From the NCBI GenBank assembly GCA_944990035.1, contig CALYLX010000077.1, positions 310,001-374,000 of the forward strand: DNA of 64,000 bases. Direction: 5' to 3'. Below, one piece after another: positions 48,389 to 60,525 of the stretch (positions are counted from its first letter, which is position 1; the number at the start of each line of letters is the position of its first letter). The translations under genes were made by a program, and so were the position numbers. A model generated the notes under the pieces. The model did no database searches, was not told the origin of the DNA, and saw nothing but the letters and a program-made list of their open reading frames with translations. Origin of the DNA: Clitopilus passeckerianus (taxonomy: Eukaryota; Basidiomycota; Agaricomycetes; Agaricales; Entolomataceae).

Positions 48389-50835
48389 ATGTACCGAAAT
48401 ACTAGCCACATCCCAGATACACCACTCCCGACTTTTGCTAGGCTCGGAGCTACGGCACCCAACGAACTGGATGTTAAGGAAGTGGCGACCACATGGTTCC
48501 AGGAATTCACTGCTGCTATGGAAGCGTGCGACGCCGAACGAATACTGCAGCTATTTGTTCCAGATGCTTTCTGGAGAGATATACTCGCCCTTACCTGGGA
48601 CTTCCGCACCTTCTCAGGAACCGAGCCTATCCTCGACTTTCTTACCAACCGTCTCTTGGTCACCAGAGCCAAGAACTTCAGCCTTCAAGAGGACGAATCA
48701 CTTGCTCTCCAGCAATTCTATCCAGACGTTGCATGGATCAGCTTTTTCTTCAATTTCGAGACCGACGTTGGGATAGCATCCGGAATTGCACGGCTGGTGT
48801 ATACACCAGAAGGGGTGTGGAAGGCACATTGCGTCTTCACCAACCTCGAAGAACTGAAAGGTTTTCCGGAGATAAATGGCACCTTAAGAGACTCCTCTCC
48901 TGCAAATCCACATTGGGAAACCGAGAGAGCTAAGACAGCCTCTTTTGCCATGGTGGACCCGACGGTCCTGGTCATCGGAGCCGGTCACTGTGGGCTTGAA
49001 GTAGCCGCCAGACTTCAGGCTCTCCAGATCCCGACGTTGGTGGTCGACAAGGAGGGAAGAATTGGTGACAACTGGAGGAACCGCTATGACACGATGTGCT
49101 TACATGACTACATCTGTACGGGCCTTTTTTGAGTCGATTCGTCGTTCAAAGTGTAGCTGACCGCTGTATTTTCAGGGTTTGACCAAATGCCTTATATGCC
49201 GTGCGTGGCTTTTCGGTGACTGGCTAGTCAACAGATCTGACTATGTTACCTCTACTAGGTTTCCTTCGACGTGGCCGGTATATATCCATGCCCAGAAGGT
49301 AATGCATCCATTGACGCACCTGAAGTCAACTTACATGGTACTGACCATCTCTGGGTTGCAGTTCGCGGGATGGCTGGAATTCTACGCCGAGGCACTGGAT
49401 CTCAACGTTTGGACGTCCACTACGGTTATCAAGGCTGCTCAAGACGACGCTTCTGGGATGTGGAACGTCCTGATCAGACGTGGCGATGGCTCAGAGAGAT
49501 CCATGAGCGTCAACCATGTCATATTTGCTACTGGGCTTGGAGACAGCGATCCAAATACACCGACGTATCCTGGAATGGTGAGTAGTGCCACACGCTTCGA
49601 GGATCTTGCGTTCTCACAATAAGTTGCAGGACAAATTCAGCGGCAAAGTCCTTCATTCGTCCCAATATAAGAAGGCTCAAGAGTTCCTTGGTAAGAAGGT
49701 GCTCGTCGTTGGTGCCTGCAATGCAGCACATGATATCTCTAAAGACCTCTACGATCACGGTATAGGTAAAATATTCTGGTAACTTGAACTTGGGAAAGGT
49801 GCTAATTGATGACTGCGTAGACGTGACTATGCATCAGCGAAGCTCCACATTCGTTATGACCACGAAGAAAGGCTGGAAAGCCCAGGCGGAAGGTATTTCT
49901 TCAACTCGTCTTCGGTCCCGAGCATCATATTAACAGCCCCACCAGGACTCTACTCGGAAGGCTCGCCACCACCTGACGTTTCCGACCGGATTATCAACTC
50001 CTTCCCAGCCTTCATGAGTGTCGAAATGAACCGTCGTTCAACGCAGATGGTCGAAGATCTTGACAAGTAAGCAGAACCGCACCCCTCCCTACTGGTGGAT
50101 ATCGAGTAAATGATTTTAGGGACCTCCTCGACGGCCTCAAGAGCGCTGGATTCAAGTTGAATTCTGGCATCCACGGTTCTGGGTTTGCACTGTTGTTTAT
50201 GACGCGCGGTGGTGGATTCTACCTTGGTATGTTGACGACGAAGCTGGCTTCTTGTACTAGATGCTGATGCCTTGGATGCTGTTTAGATGTCGGCGCAAGC
50301 CAGCTCGTGGTTGACGGAAAGATCAAGTTGAAGTCGGGGAGTGAGATCCGAACTTTTGAGGAGAATGGCGTGAGGTTCGAGGATGGCACCGAAATTGTCG
50401 CGGATGTGGTCATATTCGCCACTGGGTGAGATTTTCAGCTTGACGTCCTAAAGCTCTCGTGCGTGGCTGATGCTGCGTAATAGTCTTGGGGATCCAATGG
50501 TTCCAGCACGCCAAATTTGCGGAGAGGAAGTTGCAGGGAAGTGCAAGCCAGTTTGGGGTCTGGACGACGAAGGAGAGCTGAACAGTGTTTGGCGTGACTG
50601 GGGAGTGAAGAACCTATGGGCAATGATGGGTAAGCTTGGGTTCTGAGAGATACTTCTGCAATGCTTACCGATTGGATGTTCGCAGGAAACCTTGGGATGT
50701 CTCGTTTCTGGTCTAAACGTCTTGCGCTTCGTAAGTGGTGCATTCCCCAAGTGTGATGCCAGGACTGACGACAGTACAGAGATCAAGGCTATAGAGGAAG
50801 GTGTGTTCGGGGAGAGGTACAGCATTCAGAAGTAG
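48389..50835 (+). CDS. Flavin-containing monooxygenase with N-terminal NTF2/SnoaL-like domain
   Basis: Multi-exon gene of about 600 aa. The first ~190 residues (ATTWFQEFTAAMEACDAERI, FVPDAFWRDILALTWDFRTF) form an NTF2/SnoaL-like region. Then comes an FAD-binding motif VLVIGAGHCGLEVAARL with VVDKEGRIGDNWRNRYD, a splice to WFDQMPYMPFPSTWPVYI, the NADPH-binding region KVLVVGACNAAHDISKDL, and two FATG-type turns (VIFATGLGD twice). This arrangement is common in fungi and related to YUC-type monooxygenases; the family oxygenates soft nucleophiles or carbonyls using NADPH and O2. The second nucleotide-binding loop is GACNAA rather than GxGxxG, which is usual for this branch. ATG 48389 is chosen as family-like; 48293 is an in-frame alternative. 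The end is IQK-stop. Confidence 0.88.
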
Positions 50836-50986
50836 ACGTAGCCCTGTAAACATTAGCAACCGGGATGCAGAGCTTGATGAGCCCCGTAGTGCGTTCGGGA
50901 GAATTTTTAGCAATGACGATACAGACATGTCCAAAATCACAAGCAATCGTCATTCAATATGTGAAAGAATACAGGGTTGGTACTTG

Positions 50987-51667
50987 TTACAGGGTGAGGT
51001 TGTATTCGTATTCGTTGCCGCCTGACTGCGCTATCCACAGCACGACTGCGGAGAGCATCAGGGCGACACTCTGCGAGACGTTGGCGTAGCCATAATACGT
51101 GAATTGCGGGGTGTAGCCTCCGAGGATATATTTGAGGATGAGAACGGTCTGCGAAGATGTCAGATTTGGAGTAGCAGGCGGTTAAAATGAGCAAACGTAC
51201 GACACTACCAGCAAGACCACCAGCCATGAGAGCAAATCCGATGAAAAGGAACAAGCGGGCCCTCCAAACAGCACGAGAATCTCCAAAGCCTTCGTCACCT
51301 CTCACACGGTCCTTGTCGATGAGGTTGATGACCAGGTATCCGAGCAAGGAGCAGATTCCGGGAATCCAATCGGTAAAGGTGACATGAACAGGTGCATCCG
51401 CAGGTGGTTCGTTTGGGTCTCCAAATGGTGATTTGGCATGTGCAGACAGCACAGCGGCGTCGAGGAATGTCCAATTTGCGAGAGCGAACTGTCGTTGACC
51501 ATGGTGAGCAAACGTGTGTCGTGCGGGCGCTGAACAATGGAACCGAAACTTACGAGTGCTCCGGCAAGGTATACGCCAACGGTTCGGCGGTGCTTTCCAA
51601 GAGATAGCTCAGGGAAAGGGTTCACGAAAACTCTTCGTGGGTCGTAGTTTGACCTGGGCAACGACAT
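50987..51667 (-). CDS. Vps68/TMEM50 (UPF0220) family membrane protein
   Basis: Three exons: 51667-51554, 51488-51201 and 51148-50987; 187 aa. Family landmarks are very clear: RTVGVYLAGAL + FALANWTFLDAAVLSA, VHVTFTDWIPGICSLLGYLV, WRARL FLFIGFALMAGGLAGSV and a C terminus of NEYEYNLTL. Four transmembrane helices are predicted. In yeast Vps68 works with the ESCRT machinery at endosomes; the animal homologue is TMEM50. The gene is convergent with the monooxygenase and their 3' ends are 150 bp apart. An upstream in-frame ATG at 51787 would add a Ser/Pro-rich leader; the shorter start fits the family. Confidence 0.9.
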
Positions 51668-52576
51668 TGGACTCGTCGACGTCGGGTGGGGCGATGTGGA
51701 TGGAGGAAGTTGGGAAGGAGCCTGTGGCTGTGACTGCTTGTGGTCCGTGCGTTCGTCCGCTGACAACCTCCGATCCGAGTCTCCCACCGCCTTTCACCGT
51801 TGTCCATCAAATACAGCGCCGGGTGGCAAATCGACGTTCGATTCCCCGACATACATTCCACGATGTTATCGATATCCAGGGCTGAAGTGGCAGAAAGCTG
51901 CTCGAAGCACTTTATTTACCCGAGCTTGCAGAAGAGACATCAAAATCCGAGTTGGTTTTGACCTCTTGTTTCTATTGAGGGATTCTCGACCTCCTGCATC
52001 AGAGGAAACGTCTCCTGGCCGCCTCAGTGAATTTTGTACTTTCTGAGGGGAGCAGGCAACGGTGCCTGGTTTGCCCTGGAACCTGCCGTCATTCATAGAA
52101 TAAGTATGCTGGTTGGTCAACGGAGCCTTTGACGTTTCGGAACGAGTTAGCGATCATTTTGAATTTCGCATTGAATTTCGCAAACTTCCAGCGTCTCTGG
52201 TTCAACCTTCTAGGCGGCTCTCAAAGCTCAATAGTTGTGGGCATGCTCCTTCTTTTATCGCTGTGACTCTCCAAAATAACTGTGATTCAAGCTGATTCTA
52301 GGCGGTGCATGCAGCATCCGAACAAGATGCACCGCGCGTCCCACGAACGGCATTTGGTAGGAAATGATTGTCAACGGCTAGAGCAGCGCACCGAATGCCA
52401 AGAACTTTAGATTCGAGATTGGCTCCCCTGCCCAGGAATCGCGTCCCGCTCTAAACTCGAGGCGTTCATCAAAAGGATTGTATAACATGCAGGTTAAAAT
52501 CGAGTTTTTTTGCTTGCCATCCCTCCAAGTCTAGCCCACACTCTCGCCAACGCGTCGGAATCTCAGGACCGTCGTC
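51668..52576. other. Divergent promoter region, no gene seen
   Basis: About 0.9 kb between the Vps68-like gene and the plus-strand gene at 52577. Only short motif-free frames. Confidence 0.5.
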
Positions 52577-53690
52577 ATGTTCATTCCATTCATCTCCTCG
52601 AGAAATACTAGCAGCCTTGGACGCCGCGCAGGCGGAGGAGGCAAAGGCAAAGGAAGCTCCTCTACCTCTAAACCCTCACCTTCGAGTTCAAGTTCGAAGC
52701 CATCCACCTCGAGCTCTTCAAGCTCAGGCTCCGGAAAAACAAAGACCCCCAAGAAGAAGACAAAGTCGAAGAAGTCCAAGTCCAAGTTTCCAGACTTGGA
52801 GAAGCAGTCCTCCATATCTCCGTTTATGATGGGAGGTGCTATGCGCTCTGCTTCTGTCTATGGCTATGGTGGAGGAGCTGCGAGCGTCATACCCGCTGGT
52901 GAAGCGTTTGCTGGTCGTACGGTCGGTGGCTGGAGTCGTGACCAGATTTTTGGAACGAAGTACTTTCTTGTTCTCACTTCCAACTTTCGTGTACTGATGA
53001 GCTCTTCCTTAGGACTTATGGCAGCGGGTACCCAGGTATCAATGGTCGCGGTACCGCTGGCCGAGGGTTCCCCTTTTACTTCTGGCCTGTTGTCTGGACT
53101 GGTGCGGCTACGGGCGCCGGTGCCTTCGTTATCGCTGAATACCTTTCTGGTGGAGGCGAGGTAAGTAATCTATTCCAATAGTGTCGTATATCCAGTGATT
53201 AACTCTCGATTTCATATAGTATGGTGCGCCGAATAACAGTACCAGACCTGGTGGAGCGATGGCAGCAGCCTTGTTCCCTTCAGACTCCAACTCGTCCGTC
53301 TTCCGTGTCGTCGCTGATACCGCGACAGTCAAGGACCTGATCGAGGCTATCAAGACCAACTGCTCTTCGCCACTTGACAATAGCGCATCCTCCTCGTCCC
53401 CTTCTCCGTATGAAAACTATCCTCGTCCTGACCAGGTCATCCAGTACTTCCGCGGAAGTTCTATCGCTCTCACTCTGGATGGGTACTCGAATAACGCAGC
53501 GAATGCTCCTGAGGGAACTCCGGATACACCATTGCCTAGTGGTGTTGATATGACGCTTTTGGATTGTCTAAATCAGACTATAGGTGCTGCAGCGCCACTG
53601 GTCGATGGGGCGAGTGGACATGCAGTCCTTCCACCGCTAGGGCTGGTTGGATTGGTGTACGTGGTCTGGAATTTAATGGGCTTGTTGTGA
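52577..53690 (+). CDS. Ser-rich membrane protein with FPFYFWPVVW motif, unknown function
   Basis: Three exons: 52577-52959, 53013-53160 and 53220-53690; 333 aa. The N terminus is Ser/Lys low complexity (KGKGSSSTSKPSPSSSSSK, then KKKTKSKKSKSK). Exon 2 has Gly-rich TYGSGYPG and GRGFPFYFWPVVW followed by a hydrophobic stretch (GAATGAGAFVIAEYL), a probable membrane segment. Exon 3 has YGAPNNSTRPGG and a soluble region with two Cys (TNCSSPL, LDCLNQT), and the C-terminal LGLVGLVYVVWNLMGLL is hydrophobic. This Gly-Tyr/FPFYFWP pattern recurs in basidiomycete hypothetical proteins. Likely a surface or membrane protein; no function known. Confidence 0.72.
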
Positions 53691-53853
53691 GGAAGCTGCC
53701 GGATATGGTCGTTCTTCAATTTTTGGGTCACTAGGAACACTTGGACACTGGTAATGAATCGATACGATTAATGATAATTCAGATGTAATTTTTATGATCC
53801 TAATACACGAGGGGTATCGATGATCCACCAAAAAAGCCTCATTGCCAACTACA
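53691..53853. terminator. 3' flank with Pol III terminator of tRNA-Lys
   Basis: A plus-strand run of six A (53829-53834) gives TTTTTT on the minus strand, about 20 nt past the 3' end of the minus-strand tRNA. Confidence 0.6.
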
Positions 53854-53938
53854 AGCCCACCGCGAGGGTCGAACTCGCAGCCTTCAGATCTCATCCTACG
53901 TAAAAGTCTGACGCTCTGGCCGATTGAGCTAGGCGGGC
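53854..53938 (-). tRNA. tRNA-Lys (TTT) with 11-nt intron
   Basis: Acceptor GCCCGCC/GGTGGGC, D arm TAGCTCAATCGGCCAGAGC, anticodon stem TCAGA/TCTGA around loop CTTTTA-A, T arm GCGAGTTCGACCCTCGC. The loop is split after position 37 by cgtaggatgag, the canonical place of nuclear tRNA introns. Confidence 0.92.
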
Positions 53939-54686
53939 ATGCGATCAGGAAATTTTGTTTCCAATCAGTCAATACCCGCCCGTCACAGCCACTTTGAACC
54001 ACCTGCATCCGTATGCCTCTTATACAACCAATATGTACATTTAAATGGCTATCTACATAGTACTTACTCGTATCTCTTCTATTTAGGCTGTATTTATTCA
54101 CGAAGGGTAATAACCAACACTTTTCAAAGACGCGACGCGAGTCAAAGTGAGGACGCGACTTGGTCACGACGATCACGTGTTGATTAATAACTCGGTTTAG
54201 GATTCCTCCGGCTGGGCGAACAATGAAGCTGAACCCCTACATTCGACCATAACCATCTCGCCGTCTTATACCACTGCGACACCCGCCCTTGCGATATACC
54301 AGGAAAACCCCAAAGATTGAACGATACTTCCTTGCTATCTGGACCGTCAATTGTGAAGTATGCGGGATATCACGAGAAGATTTTCTCTTCCTCTGTCGGA
54401 GACTGGCGATCAGGATATGGTTTGAAACGCCTCGCCCGATTCTCTTGCGCAGTGCTCACGACGCGCAACCTGTAGACGCTGAGCCCTTCAACCACATTCT
54501 GCTCGCCCTCGCCTGTTGTTCGCTTTTCTGAGAACAACCTCCCTCGCTTAGAAATTGAGACACTGGACGCAGTTCCCTTTTCAGTGGGTACTCTTCGCTT
54601 TACGCAAGCAAAATCTCACTTGTACTACTCAGGGATCCTTCAGCGCACTTCTTGGCCAATCCCAGCCGAAATCACGGCCGATTAGT
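53939..54686. other. Intergenic, upstream of the pseudokinase gene
   Basis: No gene. A degenerate tRNA-like sequence on the minus strand at about 54210-54295 was considered and rejected. Confidence 0.45.
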
Positions 54687-57494
54687 ATGACAACAACCAA
54701 CACCACTGTGGATATGAGCTACGATATCGAGGTACGTATTTCTGGCGTAAACAATATGTTCTTCATTTTCTCAATCCTTGATAGTGCTTTACCGATGTCA
54801 AAGAGCTCGACTCACAGTGGGAGGACGATGACGTAGATGTGAGATTCTGCCACCAACTACCATCTTTTCGTTGCTCACCAATTCGCCCAGGAAGTACTTG
54901 TCCTCTCCCCAAGGTCCAGAACATCTCGATATCTGGACACCATTGCAGAGGAGCCGCATATAGACACCTCTCCGGCCCATCAAGCCTCTCCCGAGGTATG
55001 TTTGACTATTCGTTCCGCATTCTCAGTTGGGAATCTTGTTTACAGGGCATGAATCTTGGCGCATTCGAACTTCTTAACGCAGATCCGCACATAGAGAACG
55101 GTATCACGACGAAGTTATACAGAAAGAAGGACACATGTCGGATCTATTGCTTGAAAACATTCGCTTCTGAGGGAACCTCCAAGACATCATCCGATATCAT
55201 GAGAACAGTCAGCGACCTGAAGAGCTCGTTCTTCCCCGAGGTGCACTGGACATTCCCTGTCGAGAAGGATATATGCGTTGTTACGGTATGCCAAATCGCC
55301 TCTATCATCTTTCGTGATCTAAGATGCCTCCTTTCGTAGGATTACTTCCCAAGAAAGAACCTCGACGCATTGGTCACAAGTTGTGGCAAATTCGGGTTAA
55401 AGGAATCCTTGTTCTACGCGAGTGAACTTGTACGTCTAATCTACTTGCACTGGGATTCTTCTAACTATGAATATGGCGTATTCTAGGTGCAAGCGCTGGA
55501 GTACCTACATTCGGCGCATATAATCCATCGCTGCCTGCATCCAGGGGCCATCAACATCGACGCCAATGGACATGTGGTATTGGGCGGCTTAGGGTATGCG
55601 CAAACTCTGCACAGAACTCCAGATCGCCATTCACGAGAGTTCTGTCTATCGAACGAGCTCCCTAAGGAGGATCCGGCTCGCTCCTTCCTTGCGCCAGAAC
55701 TGATCCTCGGATGGTCGCACGACTTCGCCGTTGATAGCTGGGGTTTCGGCATGGTGCTGGTGTTCATGCTCCTGGGAAAGGTAAGTCGGATTTTAAATGG
55801 TCACGGATGTTTTCTAATCCCATGTCCTGTAGTGCCTTTTCGCGGCTGATGACACTACGAAGGTCGATGATCAAATCGTATCCCAACCACTTCCGCTGGA
55901 TGATCTAGATGAATTGAGCGCAGACCTCATCGCCAAGGTAGGGAGGGAGTCCGTCTTCGATTTTGACTAGCGCTCATCCCACCTTTCAGTGTCTCGAGAG
56001 AAGCGCTTCTGCGAGGGCAACTCTTACCGCTATAGCTGGCCATAATTTCTTTAGCTCGGTGTAAGAACATCCGTCCTTTCCAATGAATCTCGTCACTCAC
56101 CTACAAGTAGTGATTGGAGTGACGTCATGAAGAGAAAGGTCGAAGGTGACTGTATATGCATATGCGTTTCGGTTTAATTCTAACTCTGGTCTCGTCTAGC
56201 TCCTCATCCTACAGATCCACCATCTCGGGTCGGCTCTATGGATGTCGATTTTCTTTCTATGGTGAACCCCAGGAAAGAAGGCCTGGAAGAACCTGCGACT
56301 ACTGAGGCAGTTTCAGAACGAGGCGAAGTCAAGAAAGCCGCTTATGCGTTTCCTCCTGGTGCTCGACCTGATCGACTTCCTAAGATCTTCCGCGCTTCTA
56401 TGACCCTCGACGGCCTCCCTGAGGTACTTGAGGAAGACGGCACGCCTCTCTATGCTGAGCAAGATAAATCTCAAGAGATACCTACGGAAGGAGCTGGATC
56501 TGCTGCCGACGAACATGGACAGGAAACGCCCGAACAGCGAATGGCTGCCTTCTGGGAGGACATTGACCAAGAGGAGAAGATGTCTCGAAGAATCCTAGGG
56601 CGGCTGGGGCATGTCTCGACTACTGAGGTGAACAAACCCAATAGACCTGCTAAACTTCGCAAGGCCCGTTCTTCTGGCTCTGTGTATCTCTCTCGGCGAT
56701 TATTTCCGAGTTTTAGCTCGTCGTCCCTGAACAAGAAACTTCGGAAGCGTACTAGCCAGCCCGCCAACCTTGCAACTTCTCCCATCAACAATTCTGGTCG
56801 GATGGCACCAGAGCCTACGACGCCTATTTCTATCGAATCTCCCCCAGTGACGAAGAAACTCCCTGCGGGTGTGAAGCACATGGGGAGCGGCATTGGATTT
56901 TCGTATAATGTTCCCACTGCATCGAGGTCGAAGGTTTCTATTTGTACAACCAATCTTCCGAACGGCTGCCACCCCATACTACAAAAGCCCTTTACCGGAC
57001 TCTCACGAATTCGTTTGCCAGATTTCAGTCTTTCCCTTAAACGAGGTGCTACGAACGACGAGGATCCGGCGACACAGACTACTTCCAACATGGGAGTCGT
57101 CCTACCCTATTCTGTCGAGTCATCTCCTCAACTTGATGCTATCTATCCAGGAGCATCTGCTTGGACTCTCACGTCGACACCTGGGTCTGTCCTCGTCATA
57201 TCATCTGAGTATGAAGCTACTCCTACGACCGATGACCAGAATGAACTGGAATCACCCGTATCCGAATCCGCACCCTCTACGCCTGCCGAACCATCCTCTG
57301 GATTGAACCCAGCTATGTTTGTGGAACCTGGAATCGTCATGAAAACCGAGGTCACTCATCATGGTGTACCCATTGTACCACAACGAAAGCTGCATGACGG
57401 TGAACCAATGACTCTACGGTTGGTTCCTTCTTGTTCAAGACTTCAGATGGATTTTCATTCGTATAACAGCGGCTTCATTCCACCCTTGTATTAG
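54687..57494 (+). CDS. Protein-kinase-like protein, probable pseudokinase, with long C-terminal tail
   Basis: Multi-exon gene starting MTTTNTTVDMSYDIE (exon 1 54687-54731). N-lobe: GAFELLNADPHIENG, then CRIYCLKTF, which supplies the VAIK-type lysine; no glycine-rich loop is visible. The C-lobe is recognisable (VQALEYLHSAHIIHR), but the catalytic loop reads HRCLHPGAINI, so the HRD aspartate is Cys and the loop lysine is His, and the DFG site reads VLGGLG. The APE motif (FLAPELI) and DSWGFGMVLVFMLLGK remain. After the kinase fold a ~420-aa, Ser/Pro-rich, probably disordered tail begins at MDVDFLSM (56238). I infer a scaffold or regulator without phosphotransfer activity. No signal peptide. Confidence 0.78.
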
Positions 57495-57624
57495 ACCTAT
57501 GATTAGTGGTTATATCCTGTCGTTACTCCGTACGCCATTCGCTTTATACAATACATTCCTCATAATAAACATCGAGACACCCGCTCGCGTAATAAATATC
57601 CCGCCGAAATGTATCATTTTTCCG

Positions 57625-58660
57625 TCAAACGGCCTCCTGATTAGGCGTTCGTATCATCTAGCTCGAATGAGATTTGGAAGTCCTAGCAAGGCGATTTCGG
57701 ACTTACAATGGTGATTACTACAGGGGGAGCATTCCACCCTGGATTGGACTCGCCGACGGTAACTGTCGTGATTGGCACAAAGCCACGTTCAACGTAGAAA
57801 TCTGTGTTTGCCATGTTGCTCGACTGCAACCAACAAGTCTTTGATTGGGCGTCAGCCTAAGTGCAAAGGTCAGCCAGCCCATAGGTTTGCAGGCACTCGT
57901 TGTCTGGCTTACCATTGCTGCAATCGACTCCAGAAGCGCTCCGCCATAGCCTCTTTTTCGCCAAGATGGGTGTGTACAGAGTCCCTCAAGATACCACATT
58001 TGGTCTACGAAATCGCCAAAGTACTCATGCACTGTGCGGGCCATCTTGTCCTCGTACTCAATGAGTCGCTGGCAGGGAACTCAGTGTTGGCCAGCGTGTT
58101 ATAGAGGAGTGACTTACCTGCGTCTCAGACTCTGGCGTAAGCTTGTCTTTTTGGCGTTTCAGAAGGACCCTGAGGTCCTCTATGAACACGGTAAACCCAT
58201 CCTTGGATACCTGTTCGCTCTTCGGAGGAGTCCTGGGCAGTAACGATCGTAGTTGTCAACGCAAGCGTCTGGGTACGAGGTGAGCTGCCTACCCTATGAG
58301 GTTGGCCCTCCCATGACCAATAGTGAGTGCCGTTTTGGTGCGCATGGCCGCCATGAGGTACAACGAGATGCTGGCTTTTTCAGCTAGTCGCTGTAACTGT
58401 GTCTGGGGTCGATTCTGCGGGAGTTCATCAGTGCAAGAGCTTTACAACGAGAAGAATATAACCCACGTCTCGTAAATACCGGATAAAGGGATCGGCGGCA
58501 TTAGTGATGGAATACGTTTCTGCAGCTTTGAGAATGTCGACTGTTATGGTGATAAGCTTGGAATCGCTTTTGAAGGACCACAGCACTCACGATATCCCAG
58601 TCTCACAACTTTTGACACAGGTTTATCGAACGGGAGCCAATGAATGTTGTGGGTGGCCAT
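57625..58660 (-). CDS. GNAT-family N-acetyltransferase
   Basis: Seven exons: 58660-58591, 58540-58467, 58414-58293, 58232-58118, 58068-57913, 57856-57707 and 57657-57625; 239 aa, all phases consistent. Motif A of the GNAT fold is clear: WYLEGLCTHPSWRKRGYGGALL, with the R/Q-x-x-G-x-G/A acetyl-CoA loop as RKRGYGG. Motif B region follows (SSNMANTDFYVERGFVP). N-terminal residues (MATHNIHWLPFDKPVSKVV) and a central linker are typical of fungal members acting on unknown small molecules. If the last intron is not removed, the protein instead ends at 57683 after ITIVSPKSPC. A TATA-like TTATATA lies about 50 bp upstream of the start. Confidence 0.85.
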
Positions 58661-59154
58661 GGGGGAGACCGTTATAATTCCGCAGCGGGGAGAAGCGTCA
58701 CGAGTGCGACGTATATAAGGTCGACGTCGTGCGCAGGCCATCTGTCCGCTGCTGCGCAGCATGCGAAAGTTCCATGATCGCTTCCCGTAAGATGCATGCC
58801 ATTGTCGGTCAGTGAGCATTGAACGTGCACGTTAACGCTAGTTTGGGCCCCTGGTATTCCTTAAGAACCTCCTCACAAGTGTCGTGTGGAAACCAGGCGC
58901 CTGCAAGTTGCCAGTGGACCTGCAGTGGACCATGTATTCGGAAATCATCTTTCTCGATCGGGCAGGTATCAGGTTCGACTGTCCGCAGTCAAGCGATCGG
59001 CATTGCGAGGATCAACGATGGATGTAGAAAGCCAAGCTTGTCAGGGTCACGAGAGTTAGGCAAAAATCAGATGTTCATATTATCGTAAGTTCAAGCATTA
59101 ATGAACTTAGAACACTGGCAACTGCACATATACATGTAGGGCTATACACATGAA
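58661..59154. other. Intergenic, no gene seen
   Basis: Promoter of the acetyltransferase and 3' flank of the next minus-strand gene. Confidence 0.5.
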
Positions 59155-59551
59155 TTATTTCAAGGAATGATACCATGTCTTTAAGGGTGCTCTTACGGAT
59201 ACTAGAGCTATCTTCATCGAGCCTCCCTTACGCCTTTCCAAAACCAAACCCTTAAAATCCCATCCATGGGCCCGAACTCCAAGATTCCCAGCGGGAGCAC
59301 CTCGCCCAAGGTAGAATCGCGGAGGGGGCACCGGGCTTCTTGTGGCAGGCGCATCCCTTGACCTAGCTTGAGCAAGGGCTGGCTCAGATGTACGAGATGC
59401 TAGGGGTGGTGGTGATTGGGCGGATAAACTGCCTTGCTGAAGTTTTCGAATCTGTCTGAATTCGTGTGAGGCCCAACTCACGAGTAAATCGAAAAAAATG
59501 GACATACCGACTATTCCTCCTCAACAGGCGCCGTAACAGCGCTGATGACAT
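59155..59551 (-). CDS. Small Arg-rich protein, possibly mitochondrial
   Basis: Two exons, 59551-59508 and 59455-59155, intron 52 bp; 114 aa. The N terminus MSSALLRRLLRRNSRQIRKL is amphipathic and strongly basic without acidic residues, as in mitochondrial targeting peptides. A Pro/Ser/Ala linker and a compact C-terminal part follow (PRFYLGRGAPAGNLGVRAHG, then MKIALVSVRAPLKTWYHSLK). I do not recognise the family; the mitochondrial assignment is inference from the presequence only. The clean splice and phase support it being real. Confidence 0.5.
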
Positions 59552-60525
59552 AGAACGCTTGCAATTAAGCGCATAAAATTCGCCCAACTCGACGAAGAAA
59601 GGATGCCACCAGGTATGTGTTGAAACGGCCAGAGGTGACGCAGTTGAAATCTCTGGTATGGATCAGGGAACGACTGCGTCCTCCTGCAAAGGATGCGTCC
59701 GCAGGACTGCTGTTGCCTTGGAAGCTGTTGCCAAAGGATATACAGTATGTCGTTTGGGTTTTGCTGGACCGGCAGTGCTGAACCAAAATGAACTTCTGCA
59801 ATCGCAGGACAGCCGAGTCAAAGGACGTATCAGGACAGCTTCAGGCTTCGCTTAGACTTCTCCATGCGAACATGCTCGTATTGGAGGCCGCCAGGTATTG
59901 TTCTCGAAGAGATTGGTCGACAGCTACAAGGGCCAGTCGTCAACAATTGTATAGCCGGAACATTTAAAATGCTCACCTTCGGCGCCGTAATGTTATATAT
60001 CTCATGCGAGATGTTATGAAGCAGGTTCTAGGGCCACCCAAGCACCTATGTTTGGCCGTTGTGGACCTGTCCTGAGAGGGAGGTGAATGGTTGGCGACAT
60101 GTGGGGGAGCAACTGATGTTCCGAACTCCGACGTTACATCCGACTCAAGGATCGTGATCAGGTCTGGTCGACAGTTGAGCGTTTGAACGACCGGCCAAGC
60201 TCTTCCTTGATATAATAAAGCCTTTGGCCTACGACGGCGACGGAGCCTTTCTCCAGTGGAATCTACCCTCTCTGCGAACATTACATCCCTTTCTCGTCCG
60301 TTATTTGCATTTATCCGCCATGGGCCATGATATCGGCGTTAGAGAAAGTACAGTTTCGGTCAGCTCATATGTGTAAATGTACTTTTCAATACTTCGAATT
60401 CAATTCCTCCAGAGATTCTAAAGTTCAGGGAGGAGCAGATATTTTCTATTTTCAACAAGTATTATTGGAGTAATGGAGTACAGGTGTATGTGTCGGTTGT
60501 ATTATTGACTGAGGAAACAAGAGCT
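59552..60525. other. Intergenic, no gene recognised
   Basis: Several short minus-strand frames (for example 59973-60281) lack motifs. Confidence 0.45.

Noticed and set aside
54210..54295. Possible tRNA on the minus strand (GGGCGGG...TTCGCCC acceptor-like stem)
   Set aside because: Two wobble pairs in the stem, degenerate B box and no proper T arm; at best a tRNA relic.
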